Made by a program: the position numbers and the translations under genes | Notes under the pieces: generated by a model | The model's database searches: none | Seen by the model: the letters and a program-made list of their open reading frames with translations, nothing else | What the model was told of the DNA's origin: nothing | Shown: positions 41,842-50,457 of the stretch, one piece after another | Numbering within the stretch: position 1 is the first letter of the stretch | Layout of the letters: each line of letters begins with the position of its first letter | Origin: Chthoniobacterales bacterium | GTDB lineage: Bacteria; Verrucomicrobiota; Verrucomicrobiia; Chthoniobacterales; UBA10450 | Direction of reading: 5' to 3' | Length of the DNA: 55,718 nt | NCBI GenBank assembly: GCA_013821455.1 | Contig: JACDGS010000027.1 | Coordinates: forward strand, 1 to 55,718

Positions 41842-43035
41842 ATGCCGGGCTTCGCTTATCTTTTTGAAAGGTTTCCTTCGTTTACGCAGACTTTCTGCTA
41901 TCGCGAGGTCGCTGAGCTGCGAAGGCAGGGTCTCGACTTTTCGATTTTTGCCCTGCGTTCTCCAAAGGACGAGCCGCCGCAGGATTGGGATCCGGCCATC
42001 GTCGCACGCGTGCAAAATCTTCCGGCTGAAGACGCGCTCGTGCCCGAGATCGATCGCTTGGCGCGTAAAACCCAACTCCCGGCCAAGGTGACGAGCGAGC
42101 TGAAAAGGTGGGGCCGGGAGAGCGATTTTTTGCGGCTTTACCAGGCGGCGTGGCTCGGGCCGCGCCTGCAGCAGCTTGGAGTCCGGCATCTGCACGCGCA
42201 CTTCGCTGGGATGGCCGCACGGACCGCTTACTGGGTCGAGCGGTTTTGGAATATCGGGTTCAGTTTTACCGCGCACGCGAACGATGTTTTTGCTCCCAAG
42301 CCGTTTGTCATTTCGTTAGGCAAAATCATCGGCGCGGCGCGCGCGGTCGTGGCGGTGAGCGATTTCGAATTGGAATATCTGCGCGCAAAATTCCCCGCCG
42401 ACGCCGCGAAAATGCTGCGGGTTTACAACGGCGTAGAGCTAGATCGTTTTGCGCCGCTTAATCCTCCTAACTCGACCTCGACGATCGTTTCCGTTGGCCG
42501 ACTGATTGAGAAGAAAGGCTTCAACGATTTGATCGAAGCCTGCCGGCTCCTCGCCGGGCGGCGAGTCAATTTCCACTGTGAAATTATTGGCGAAGGTCCG
42601 CTCGAAGGGACGCTGCGCGCCGAAATCGAAACCGCTGGCCTAACGAAAAGTGTCGTGCTCACCGGACCGTTGCCGCAGAGCGAGGTGATTCGGCGGTTGT
42701 CGCGCAGCGCCGTTTTCGCGTTGCCCTGTGTGGCCGAAGCCGGGGGGGGAATGGACAACTTGCCGACCGTGATCATGGAGGCAATGGCGGCGGGCCTGCC
42801 GGTGGTTTCGACTGCGTTGGCTGGTGTGCCCGAGATGGTGCTCGAGGGCGTCACAGGTCTTTTAATTCCAGAGCGTCAGCCCGCGGCTTTGAGCGAAGCG
42901 CTCGCGCGCGTTCTGCTGCAGCCGGAGTTGGCGCATTCGTTAGGCGCGGCCGGGCGGGAGCGTGCGGCTGCACGTTTCGCCGTCGAACGAAACGTCCGGG
43001 AACTGCGCGCGTTCTTTGAGAAGTGCGCCGGCTAA
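41842..43035 (+). CDS. Family 4 glycosyltransferase
   Basis: 397 residues. GT-B fold. The N-terminal part opens FAYLFERFPSFTQTFCYREV, with HLHAHFAGMAARTAYWVERF for the acceptor side. The C-terminal donor-binding part has VSVGRLIEKKGFNDLIEACR, IIGEGPLEGTLRAEIE and the EX7E motif region MDNLPTVIMEAMAAGLPVV. Similar to exopolysaccharide or colanic-acid-type transferases (WcaL/AmsK-like). Divergent from the cNMP-binding gene. DUF547 follows after 40 bp. Confidence 0.9.
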   Translation: MPGFAYLFERFPSFTQTFCYREVAELRRQGLDFSIFALRSPKDEPPQDWDPAIVARVQNLPAEDALVPEIDRLARKTQLPAKVTSELKRWGRESDFLRLYQAAWLGPRLQQLGVRHLHAHFAGMAARTAYWVERFWNIGFSFTAHANDVFAPKPFVISLGKIIGAARAVVAVSDFELEYLRAKFPADAAKMLRVYNGVELDRFAPLNPPNSTSTIVSVGRLIEKKGFNDLIEACRLLAGRRVNFHCEIIGEGPLEGTLRAEIETAGLTKSVVLTGPLPQSEVIRRLSRSAVFALPCVAEAGGGMDNLPTVIMEAMAAGLPVVSTALAGVPEMVLEGVTGLLIPERQPAALSEALARVLLQPELAHSLGAAGRERAAARFAVERNVRELRAFFEKCAG

Positions 43036-43075
43036 GGAAGGTTGCGCCCGCGGCTTCGCGACGGCAACGTGCCCG

Positions 43076-43816
43076 ATGCGAATCCTTTCATCGTTAGGCA
43101 TTTGTTTTGCGCTTCTCCTCATCCCCGCAACCTTCGTGCGGGCTGAGAATTCTCTGCCGTGGGTCGAAACCTATAACGGCCTTCTCGGCAAATACGTCAC
43201 CGCCGACGGTGTTCGCTACGCGGCTTGGAAAGCAAATTCGGCCGACATGAAAGCGATCCAGGAGGTGGTGGACGGCATTGGCAGCCAGAAAGTCGACGGT
43301 CTAAGCAAACAAGAACAGCTCGCTTTTTACCTCAACGCTTACAACGCCTGGATCCTGCACGAAGCGCTTGGCAAATATCCAACCAAGAGCGTGAAAGATG
43401 TGCTCTTCCGTTTTTTCCTCGGCCAGCGCATCAAAGTCGCGGGCGAGCCGATGAGCTTTAACCATCTCGAGAAAGAAATCATTCGTCCGAAGTTCGGCGA
43501 GCCGCGCGTGCACTTCGCCTTGAACTGCGCGAGTCAGAGTTGTCCGCCGCTGAATCCGGAAGCGTTTCGCGCCGAGAAACTCGATGCGCAGTTAGAGAAA
43601 CTAGCGGTCGCTTTCGTGAACTCGCGCAAAGGCGTGGACTATTCGCTGGAGAAAAAAAGCGTCGCGCTCTCGGCCATTTTCAAGTGGTACAAGGACGACT
43701 TCGATCACGCCGGCGGCGTCCTGGCGTTTATCAACAAGCGGCGGCACGAGCCTTTGCCTAACGACGCTCAAATCGGCTATCAGGACTACGACTGGTCGTT
43801 GAACGTAGCGAAGTAG
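43076..43816 (+). CDS. DUF547 exported protein
   Basis: 246 residues from MRILSSLGICFALLLIPATF at 43076 with a signal peptide. LAFYLNAYNAWILHEALGKY and RVHFALNCASQSCPPLNPEA are the defining DUF547 blocks, containing the conserved Cys pair. Periplasmic; function unknown, often near glycosyltransferases or redox proteins. Confidence 0.85.
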   Translation: MRILSSLGICFALLLIPATFVRAENSLPWVETYNGLLGKYVTADGVRYAAWKANSADMKAIQEVVDGIGSQKVDGLSKQEQLAFYLNAYNAWILHEALGKYPTKSVKDVLFRFFLGQRIKVAGEPMSFNHLEKEIIRPKFGEPRVHFALNCASQSCPPLNPEAFRAEKLDAQLEKLAVAFVNSRKGVDYSLEKKSVALSAIFKWYKDDFDHAGGVLAFINKRRHEPLPNDAQIGYQDYDWSLNVAK

Positions 43817-43835
43817 CTCGCCCCGGGAGCCTGCC

Positions 43836-44900
43836 CTACAGAAACGCGCGCACCTTCTCGACCGCGCGCAAATAGACGCGATGAGGTCCGCCGCGTCGCA
43901 GCTCTTCCTCGACCAGGCTGACCGGGTCGCTTTTTCCCGCGGGCAGGACCTGCTGCATGTGGCGTCCGCCTTTGCGCCCAAACCAGACCTCGAGCAGGTC
44001 TTCATCGCTTTTGTGGTTCACTTTAAACTCGGCCGTTTCGGTTCGCACCGTCACGTTCCCGATTGGTTCGCCCGCACTTTCGCCTAACGACACCTTGATC
44101 GCTCTCTCGCCCTCCGAGGTCCTCTTCTTGAAGCCTAACGAATCATCGCGCGTGCCGGCATTTTCCCAGTCGAGTTGCGCGGCCAGCCAGCCGACGAGCA
44201 GCAGCGCTGTCGAGCGGTAGCCGGGCGCGTGCAGAATCTCCACTTCATTCAGCTCATCGAGATGATGATGCGTAATTGGATGATCGAAGAACTGCGCAAG
44301 TGCGATGCGCACATGCACCAGCCGGACCCAGTTGAGATCGCAGAGTACGACGCGCTGGCGCGCTTCTTTTTGCGCCGTCTCCACGAGACTCATTTGGGCG
44401 CCGAAATCGCTCCACTGCTGGCTGTCGTAGAGGACACGATCGACCCAGGCCCAAAGCTGCGGATCCATCGGCGGAGAAAATTCCTCCTGCCACCAGAGGT
44501 TGAGCGGAAGATCGGAATCGAGCTGTGCGAAGACGATGTTGGGCAAAAAGCCCACGGACTTCCCCTTGAGTAAAAAGGAAAGTTGTTCGGAACAAATTTG
44601 TTTGCTGCCCGCGCGACTGACGTGGCAGTGCGCGCTGATCCAAGCTTCAACTCCACTCTCTTCCGCGTGCGGATCGGCCGCGATGACGATGGCGCGACAG
44701 GCGTGGTTTTCAGTGATCTCGGAAACGAGCGCGGTGTTTTTGCCTAACGAGTCCCGCTCTTCGCTGTAAACGGCGAGATTGATGAGCGAGGCGCGGGTCA
44801 TCTCGCTCCCCGCTTGCGCCCAAAGCTTTTTGAACTCGCGATCGATTCTGCCGATCTCGACCGGCATGCCGGGGGCAAAAGTTTCAGGGGCGGCGGGCAT
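43836..44900 (-). CDS. opcA: Glucose-6-phosphate dehydrogenase assembly protein OpcA-like
   Basis: 354 residues. The region MTRASLINLAVYSEERDS, then ENHACRAIVIAADP and the following AHCHVSRAGSKQICSEQLSF, match OpcA, an activator of G6PDH in cyanobacteria and actinobacteria. The remainder includes LLVGWLAAQLDWE. The gene directly follows zwf on the same strand with about 155 bp between, which contains a palindromic element. Function as a redox-sensitive activator is by homology and context. Confidence 0.8.
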   Translation of the reverse strand: MPAAPETFAPGMPVEIGRIDREFKKLWAQAGSEMTRASLINLAVYSEERDSLGKNTALVSEITENHACRAIVIAADPHAEESGVEAWISAHCHVSRAGSKQICSEQLSFLLKGKSVGFLPNIVFAQLDSDLPLNLWWQEEFSPPMDPQLWAWVDRVLYDSQQWSDFGAQMSLVETAQKEARQRVVLCDLNWVRLVHVRIALAQFFDHPITHHHLDELNEVEILHAPGYRSTALLLVGWLAAQLDWENAGTRDDSLGFKKRTSEGERAIKVSLGESAGEPIGNVTVRTETAEFKVNHKSDEDLLEVWFGRKGGRHMQQVLPAGKSDPVSLVEEELRRGGPHRVYLRAVEKVRAFL

Positions 44901-44911
44901 AGAGCTAGAGT

Positions 44912-45021
44912 GTCATCCTGAGCCGCGCAGCCGGCGAAGGACCCCGCCAGCGTATTTGGGCGTCGTTAGGCAAATGAACTCGGAACACGCTTGCGAGGTT
45001 CCTCGCGGCGCTCGCGATGAC
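44912..45021. repeat. Palindromic interspersed element, copy D
   Basis: Left end GTCATCCTGAGCC, right end GCTCGCGATGAC; arms more diverged than in the other copies. A GTCGTTAGGC motif copy lies in its centre. Located between zwf and opcA. Confidence 0.7.
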
Positions 45022-45054
45022 AAAAAGTTGCGTGCCACTTTTCATCGAACGTTT

Positions 45055-46593
45055 CTACAAACGTCTCCAGGCACGGCCGTCGCGTGCGAGCAATTCGTCG
45101 GCTTCTTCCGGCCCCCAGGAGCCAGCCGGATACGTCGCGAGCTTCGGTGCGTTTTCCTTCGCAGTCCACGCTTCCTCGATTGTGTCGATAAATTTCCAAG
45201 CTTGCTCCACTTCGTCGCGGCGCGCGAAGAGCGTCGGGTCGCCGCTCATCGCATCGAGGAGCAAGCGTTCGTAAGCCTCGGGGCTCGCTTTGCCGAACGA
45301 TGTTCCATAATGGAAATCCATCTTCACCGATTCGATGCGGAAACTCGTGCCCGGCACTTTCGCCTGCATGCGCAACGAAATTCCCTCGTCGGGCTGGATG
45401 CGAATGACGAGCACGTTTTGGTCGAGCGCCTGTGATTCGCGGTTAAACAAAACCTGCGGCGCTTTCTTGAAGTGTACGGAAATTTCGGTGCCGGATTTAG
45501 GCAACCGTTTCCCGACCCGGATGTAGAACGGGACATCGGCCCAACGCCAGTTATCGATGCGCACGCGAAGCGCGACGAAGGTTTCGGTCTGCGATTTGGG
45601 ATCGACGTTTTTTTCCGCGCGATAGGCGACCACTTGCTCGCCCGCGATCGCGCCTTCCGCGTATTGGCCGCGCACGACGTCGCTGCCGACTTCGTCGATT
45701 TGAAACGGACGGAGCGACCTAACGACCTTTACTTTTTCATCGCGAATGCCGTCGGCGCCGAGATCTGTCGGCGGCTCCATCGCGACGAGACAGAGCAATT
45801 GCAGCAGGTGATTTTGCACCATGTCGCGCAATGCGCCCGCGCCCTCGTAGTACCCAGCGCGGTTTTCTACGCCTAACGTTTCCGCGGCCGTGATCTGGAC
45901 GTGATCGATGTGATCCGCATTCCAAAGCGGCTCGAAAATCGCGTTCGCGAAACGCAGGACCAAAATATTCTGCGCCGTTTCTTTCCCGAGAAAATGATCG
46001 ATCCGATACGTTTGATTTTCCGAGAAAGCGCTCTGCACAACTTTGTTCAGGTGCCGCGCGGATTCGAGATCGGTGCCGAACGGTTTCTCGAGAATGACGC
46101 GCGCCCAACTGCCTTCACGCGTTTTGTTCAAGCCAGCTTTCTGCAAATTCTCGATGATCGTCTCGAACTGTTCCGGCGAGGCGGCGAAATAGAAAAGTCG
46201 ATTGCCGCGCGTGCCGCTGGTCTCGTCGAGTTTGTCGAGCCGCTCGGCTAATTTTTTGTAACCGGCTTCGTCGCCAAATTCACTCTGGTGATAATAGAGA
46301 GTTTCGGCGAAGCCTTTCCAGATTTCGTCGCGCACGGCCTGACGGGAAAACTTTCGCGTCGCCTCTTCCATCTCCTGGCGAAATTCGTCATCCGTTTTCG
46401 GCCGGCGCGCGAAACCTACGACGGCGACGGCAGGCGGCAGCTCGCCATCGGCGGCGATGTTGTAAAGAGCCGGCACGAGTTTGCGATGCGTGAGATCGCC
46501 GGTCGCGCCGAAAATGACGACCGCACAAGGCTGGGGGACAGCCTTGTTGGAGAGCCCTTCGCGCAAGGGATTCGACTGGGACTTTTCCTTCAT
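45055..46593 (-). CDS. zwf: Glucose-6-phosphate dehydrogenase
   Basis: 512 residues from ATG 46593 (TTG 46608 upstream possible). It oxidises glucose-6-phosphate, feeding NADPH production. The Rossmann motif is VVIFGATGDLTHRKLVPALY, followed by VILEKPFGTD and the substrate/active-site sequence YRIDHFLGKETAQN, with MVQNHLLQLLCLVAMEPP later. Full length. Followed by opcA as in cyanobacteria. Confidence 0.96.
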   Translation of the reverse strand: MKEKSQSNPLREGLSNKAVPQPCAVVIFGATGDLTHRKLVPALYNIAADGELPPAVAVVGFARRPKTDDEFRQEMEEATRKFSRQAVRDEIWKGFAETLYYHQSEFGDEAGYKKLAERLDKLDETSGTRGNRLFYFAASPEQFETIIENLQKAGLNKTREGSWARVILEKPFGTDLESARHLNKVVQSAFSENQTYRIDHFLGKETAQNILVLRFANAIFEPLWNADHIDHVQITAAETLGVENRAGYYEGAGALRDMVQNHLLQLLCLVAMEPPTDLGADGIRDEKVKVVRSLRPFQIDEVGSDVVRGQYAEGAIAGEQVVAYRAEKNVDPKSQTETFVALRVRIDNWRWADVPFYIRVGKRLPKSGTEISVHFKKAPQVLFNRESQALDQNVLVIRIQPDEGISLRMQAKVPGTSFRIESVKMDFHYGTSFGKASPEAYERLLLDAMSGDPTLFARRDEVEQAWKFIDTIEEAWTAKENAPKLATYPAGSWGPEEADELLARDGRAWRRL

Positions 46594-46731
46594 GTTTTTG
46601 TCGCTCAAGCGATGCGCACCTTACGCAGATTCGAGAACGGGCGAAAGCGGCGAGGGGAAATCCTCGGCTTTCGAAGGGGCGTGTGTCGCGCCGCCTTTTG
46701 TCAAGATCGCGAGAGTGGTGGCCGGTGAGCA

Positions 46732-46764
46732 TCGTTAGGCAAGTTGCTGCGATTTGCCTAACGA
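46732..46764. terminator. Inverted pair of the repeated motif, 11-bp perfect stem
   Basis: TCGTTAGGCAA (46732-46742) and TTGCCTAACGA (46754-46764) with an 11-nt loop, between the glyA fusion gene end (46789) and zwf. Best example of the motif acting as a terminator-like hairpin; no T-tract. Confidence 0.7.
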
Positions 46765-46788
46765 CGCGCTCTCGACAGGCGAAGTCAC

Positions 46789-48654
46789 TCAGCTCGGCAA
46801 CGGAAATTTCCGCGTCAGCTGCTGCACTCGCTCGCGCACTTTCCCGATCGCGTGTTCGTCCTCGCGCCCGGCGAGCGCTTCGCCGATGAGATCGGCGATC
46901 TCGAGCATCTCTTCTTCTTTCATCCCGCGCGTCGTCACAGCCGGCGTGCCGAGACGAATACCGCCGGGCTTGAAGATCGGATAGGTATCGAACGGAATCG
47001 CGTTCTTGTTCACGGTAATTCCGGCGCGGTCGAGAATGTTTTGTGCATCCTTGCCGTTGATTTCTTTCGGACGCAGATCAACGAGCATGAGATGATTATC
47101 GGTCCCACCGGAGACGATGCGGAAACCTTGCTTGGCCACGCCGGCGGCGAGCGCCTTCGCGTTCAAAATCACCTGCCGTTGATAAGCGCGAAATGACGGA
47201 TGCAGCGCTTCTTTGAAACAAACTGCTTTGGCCGCGATCACGTGCATGAGCGGTCCGCCTTGCACGCCGGGGAAAACCGATGAGTCGATCGCCTTGGCGA
47301 ATTTCTCCTGGCACATCACGATGCCGCCGCGCGGGCCGCGCAGGCTTTTGTGCGTGGTGGTGGTGACGAAATGCGCGTGCGGCACCGGGCTCGGATGTTC
47401 CCCGCCCGCGACCAGTCCCGCGATGTGCGCCATGTCGATGAAAAGCAGCGCGTTCACGGAGTCAGCGATCTCGCGTAGCCGCGCGAAATCGAGAAAGCGC
47501 GGATAGGCGGAAGCGCCCGCGGTGATCATGGCTGGGCGAACTTCTTCGGCTTGTTTCGCCAGGGCATCGTAGTCGATCAGCTCGGTCTTCTCGCTCACAC
47601 CGTATTGCGTAACCTGGTAGAGCTTGCCGGAAAAATTGGCGGGATGTCCGTGCGTGAGATGGCCGCCGTGCGCGAGATTCAAACCGAGGATGCGATCACC
47701 CGGTTTGATGCCGGCGAAATAGACCGCCATGTTCGCCTGCGCGCCGCTGTGCGGCTGCACGTTCACGTGTTCGGCGTCGAAAAGCTTACGTGCGCGATCG
47801 ATCGCCAGTTGCTCAACGACATCGACATTTTCGCAACCGCCGTACCAACGTTTTCCGGGATAGCCTTCGGCGTATTTATTCGTTAGGCAGGAACCTTGCG
47901 CTTCCATGACGGCGCGGCTGGTGAAATTTTCCGAAGCGATCAGCTCGATGTTTTCGCGCTGGCGTTTTTCCTCTTCCTCGATGGCAGCAAAAATCTCCGG
48001 ATCGACTCGCCGCAAACCGCCGCCTAACGATGGGCCATCGTGCTCGCGGCCGGCTTTCGATTCCGTTTCTTGAGGCGTAATTTCCATACCGGATTTTTCT
48101 GGAGCGTTCGGCGTGGACGCGTGCTGCGTCCGGGCCATTCCGCTGTTTTCTACGTAGGCGAGCACGCTCGGTAAAGCCTTTTCAATCGCATCCGCGCAAT
48201 CGTGATAGACATCATAACCCATCCCGATCGGATCGGGCAGATCGCGCCAGAGAGTAGCGCCCGGTTCTTCGAATTCGCGCAGCAGAAAAGTCTTCTCCGC
48301 ACTTTCCGGAAAGAGGAGGTGGATGGTCTCAAGATGCGACGCGGTCATGGCGAAAATGTGCGTTGCCCGATCTACCAACGTGGCGGTGAGCGGCTGGCTG
48401 CGGAAGTCGCTGATATCGACGCCGCGCTTTCGGCAAACCTCGATCGCATGCATGCTCGGCAACTGGCCGCGCACGGCGTGGACGCCGGCGGCATCGACCG
48501 CGATTTCCTTGCGATTATCGAGGAGACGGCGGAAAAGTCCCAGCGCCATGGGGCTGCGGCAAATGTTCCCAGTGCAGACGAAAAGAACGTGTTTCACAAT
48601 CTCGAGACGCGGGGGTGGCGACGCCTTCGCGAAGGTAAAATCAAACCGGTTCAA
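46789..48654 (-). CDS. glyA: Fusion: low-molecular-weight protein phosphatase + serine hydroxymethyltransferase
   Basis: 621 codons in one frame. Residues about 20-170 are a low-molecular-weight phosphatase: [15 protein letters not shown] with Cys27 and Arg33 of the CX5R loop, and the general acid Asp141 in DLPDPIGMG. Residues about 190-621 are serine hydroxymethyltransferase: [33 protein letters not shown], the PLP lysine in [14 protein letters not shown] and [15 protein letters not shown] interconverts serine and glycine with one-carbon transfer. In Bacillus the arginine phosphatase gene ywlE lies two genes before glyA, so this could be a physical version of that linkage. An internal ATG at codon 190 could also make SHMT alone. 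GTG at codon 20 is a possible shorter start for the whole protein. Confidence 0.88.
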   Translation of the reverse strand: MNRFDFTFAKASPPPRLEIVKHVLFVCTGNICRSPMALGLFRRLLDNRKEIAVDAAGVHAVRGQLPSMHAIEVCRKRGVDISDFRSQPLTATLVDRATHIFAMTASHLETIHLLFPESAEKTFLLREFEEPGATLWRDLPDPIGMGYDVYHDCADAIEKALPSVLAYVENSGMARTQHASTPNAPEKSGMEITPQETESKAGREHDGPSLGGGLRRVDPEIFAAIEEEEKRQRENIELIASENFTSRAVMEAQGSCLTNKYAEGYPGKRWYGGCENVDVVEQLAIDRARKLFDAEHVNVQPHSGAQANMAVYFAGIKPGDRILGLNLAHGGHLTHGHPANFSGKLYQVTQYGVSEKTELIDYDALAKQAEEVRPAMITAGASAYPRFLDFARLREIADSVNALLFIDMAHIAGLVAGGEHPSPVPHAHFVTTTTHKSLRGPRGGIVMCQEKFAKAIDSSVFPGVQGGPLMHVIAAKAVCFKEALHPSFRAYQRQVILNAKALAAGVAKQGFRIVSGGTDNHLMLVDLRPKEINGKDAQNILDRAGITVNKNAIPFDTYPIFKPGGIRLGTPAVTTRGMKEEEMLEIADLIGEALAGREDEHAIGKVRERVQQLTRKFPLPS

Positions 48655-48695
48655 GTCAACGCGCGCGCCCGTGGCCTAACGAATCGGGGGAAATT

Positions 48696-49661
48696 ATGAC
48701 GCTCTGGAAATCGTTTCGTTACTGGCTCGAAGTGGGGAGCGTGCGGTTGCTCGCGGCGATTATACCCCGGCTCCCGCGGCCGGTTGTTTTTCACCTCGGT
48801 CATGGCGTCGGTTCGTTGGCCACGCGACTGGATCGTCACGGCTCAAAGGTGGCTTTAAGCAATCTGGAGGCGGCCTTTGGTGATCAATATTCCGCAAACG
48901 AACGCCAGCACATCGTCCGGCAATCCTACCAACAATTCGCGGGCACGATGATCGACCTCTTCTGGAGCCCGCGGCTGAACGAGAAAAACTTCCGTCAGCT
49001 CATCGAGTTTGAAGGCTTCGACCATTTCGAGAGCACAGTGGGAAGAGCCAACCCGCACATTTTTGCCTGCTATCATTATGGCAACTTCGAAATCCTAAGT
49101 CTGGGTTGCGGCTGGGTGGGGATCACGCCGCACATCATCACACAGGAATTTAAAAACGGCGCGCTCGACCCGATCTTCAATCAACTGCGCACGCGTTCGG
49201 GCCATCGGATCATTCCGCGCGACGGAGGAATCGTGCGCCTCTACAAAGCGCTCCGCCGTGGCGGCTCGGTCGCAATCCTGGTCGATCTCGCTTTGCAACT
49301 CCACCAGCCGACAGTCGCGATCGATTGTTTCGGATTGAAAACGTCCGTGACTTTCGCCCACGCCTGGCTGGCGGAAAAAACCGGCGCGCCCATCGTTCCG
49401 GTCCACGCCGAACCGCTGCCCGGCGGTCGTTGCCGGATCGTGCTTCATCCGAAACTCGAGATACCAACCGGTGCGACTCACCAGCAGGTCGCGCAACTTT
49501 GCTGGGATCGCTTCGAGCCCGTCGTTAGGCGAAACCCCGCGCCCTGGATGTGGATGTATAAGTATTGGCGCTACCAGCCGAACGGCGCTGCGCGCACTTA
49601 TCCCGGTTATGCGCGCCCTTCCGCGCGCTTCGACGCTTTGCTCGCGGAGAGTGCCGGTTAA
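48696..49661 (+). CDS. LpxL/HtrB-family lipid A acyltransferase
   Basis: 321 residues; ATG preceded by GGGGA. N-terminal hydrophobic helix, then the catalytic segment ACYHYGNFEILSLG (H-x4-E type active site) and later VPVHAEPLPGGRCRI. It transfers an acyl chain in LPS lipid A (or ornithine/other lipid) synthesis at the inner membrane. Its presence supports a Gram-negative envelope. Divergent from the glyA fusion. Confidence 0.88.
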   Translation: MTLWKSFRYWLEVGSVRLLAAIIPRLPRPVVFHLGHGVGSLATRLDRHGSKVALSNLEAAFGDQYSANERQHIVRQSYQQFAGTMIDLFWSPRLNEKNFRQLIEFEGFDHFESTVGRANPHIFACYHYGNFEILSLGCGWVGITPHIITQEFKNGALDPIFNQLRTRSGHRIIPRDGGIVRLYKALRRGGSVAILVDLALQLHQPTVAIDCFGLKTSVTFAHAWLAEKTGAPIVPVHAEPLPGGRCRIVLHPKLEIPTGATHQQVAQLCWDRFEPVVRRNPAPWMWMYKYWRYQPNGAARTYPGYARPSARFDALLAESAG

Positions 49662-49709
49662 TGGCGAGCGATTGACAAATCGGCCGCACGCTTTCCAGTT
49701 GTAAACCTT

Positions 49710-50381
49710 ATGAGTCTTATCTCTCGTTTTTGTTTCCTTCTCGTTCTGACAGGCTTTGTTTTCCTCACAAGCTGCAGCACCTTTAATTTTACTCCTAAGA
49801 CCGCGACCATCTACCATGTCGTCGCGCATAAGCCGCACGACTCTTCCAGAGTGCGAGTGGATGTCTCTCTTTCGAAACAGAATGTCTATGTCATGGAAGG
49901 CAATCGTTGCCTGATGGCCGTCGCTACTTCGGTGGGGTTGAATCAACACCCCACACCGAAAGGTCACTTCCATATCACGAACAAGATCGAGAATAAGCGT
50001 TCCGGTGCTTATGGCTTTCGTGTGCAGGGCGAGCATGTCGTAGCGGCCGATGCCGGCGCGCATGTTCCCGGAAAATATGTGGGTTATCCGATGGGTTACT
50101 GGTGTGAGTTCGCGCCTGGCTACGGGTTCCATCAGGGCTTTGTCCATCCGGTGCCGCGGACACATGGTTGCCTGCGTTTGCATGGCGAAGCGGCGCCTAA
50201 ATTCTTTGCGCTCGTGCACGAAGGCACTCCGGTTAACATAGCTAACACTCAACCGGAAGACGCTGCCATCGGCCCGAAAGTAGAGCGGGTAGATGACTCG
50301 AAAAGCCCCGATCCCGATCCGGCTCTGGAGATTACTTCCGGCGCATTTCAAAAGCCTACCGGCGCGTTATTGGTAGAGTAA
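49710..50381 (+). CDS. L,D-transpeptidase lipoprotein (YkuD domain)
   Basis: 223 residues. Signal LLVLTGFVFLTSC has a lipobox LTSC. The catalytic motif GFHQGFVHPVPRTHGCLRLH has the nucleophile Cys in THGCLR. Links peptidoglycan stem peptides or attaches proteins in the periplasm. Leu/Ile codons use more TTA/ATA-type triplets here than in the 8-47 kb genes, a composition change that continues to the window end. Confidence 0.85.
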   Translation: MSLISRFCFLLVLTGFVFLTSCSTFNFTPKTATIYHVVAHKPHDSSRVRVDVSLSKQNVYVMEGNRCLMAVATSVGLNQHPTPKGHFHITNKIENKRSGAYGFRVQGEHVVAADAGAHVPGKYVGYPMGYWCEFAPGYGFHQGFVHPVPRTHGCLRLHGEAAPKFFALVHEGTPVNIANTQPEDAAIGPKVERVDDSKSPDPDPALEITSGAFQKPTGALLVE

Positions 50382-50457
50382 GGTCGCGACCCGAGACCGG
50401 AGTGAGGCGGCGCGACTAACGAGTTGCGACACCTCCTTCGCGCGGCGACATTGCAGG

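Noticed and set aside
49095-50351. 418-codon minus-strand open frame opposite the acyltransferase and transpeptidase genes
   Set aside because: Low-complexity Arg/His-rich translation with no family signature. Both plus-strand genes there have clear catalytic motifs.
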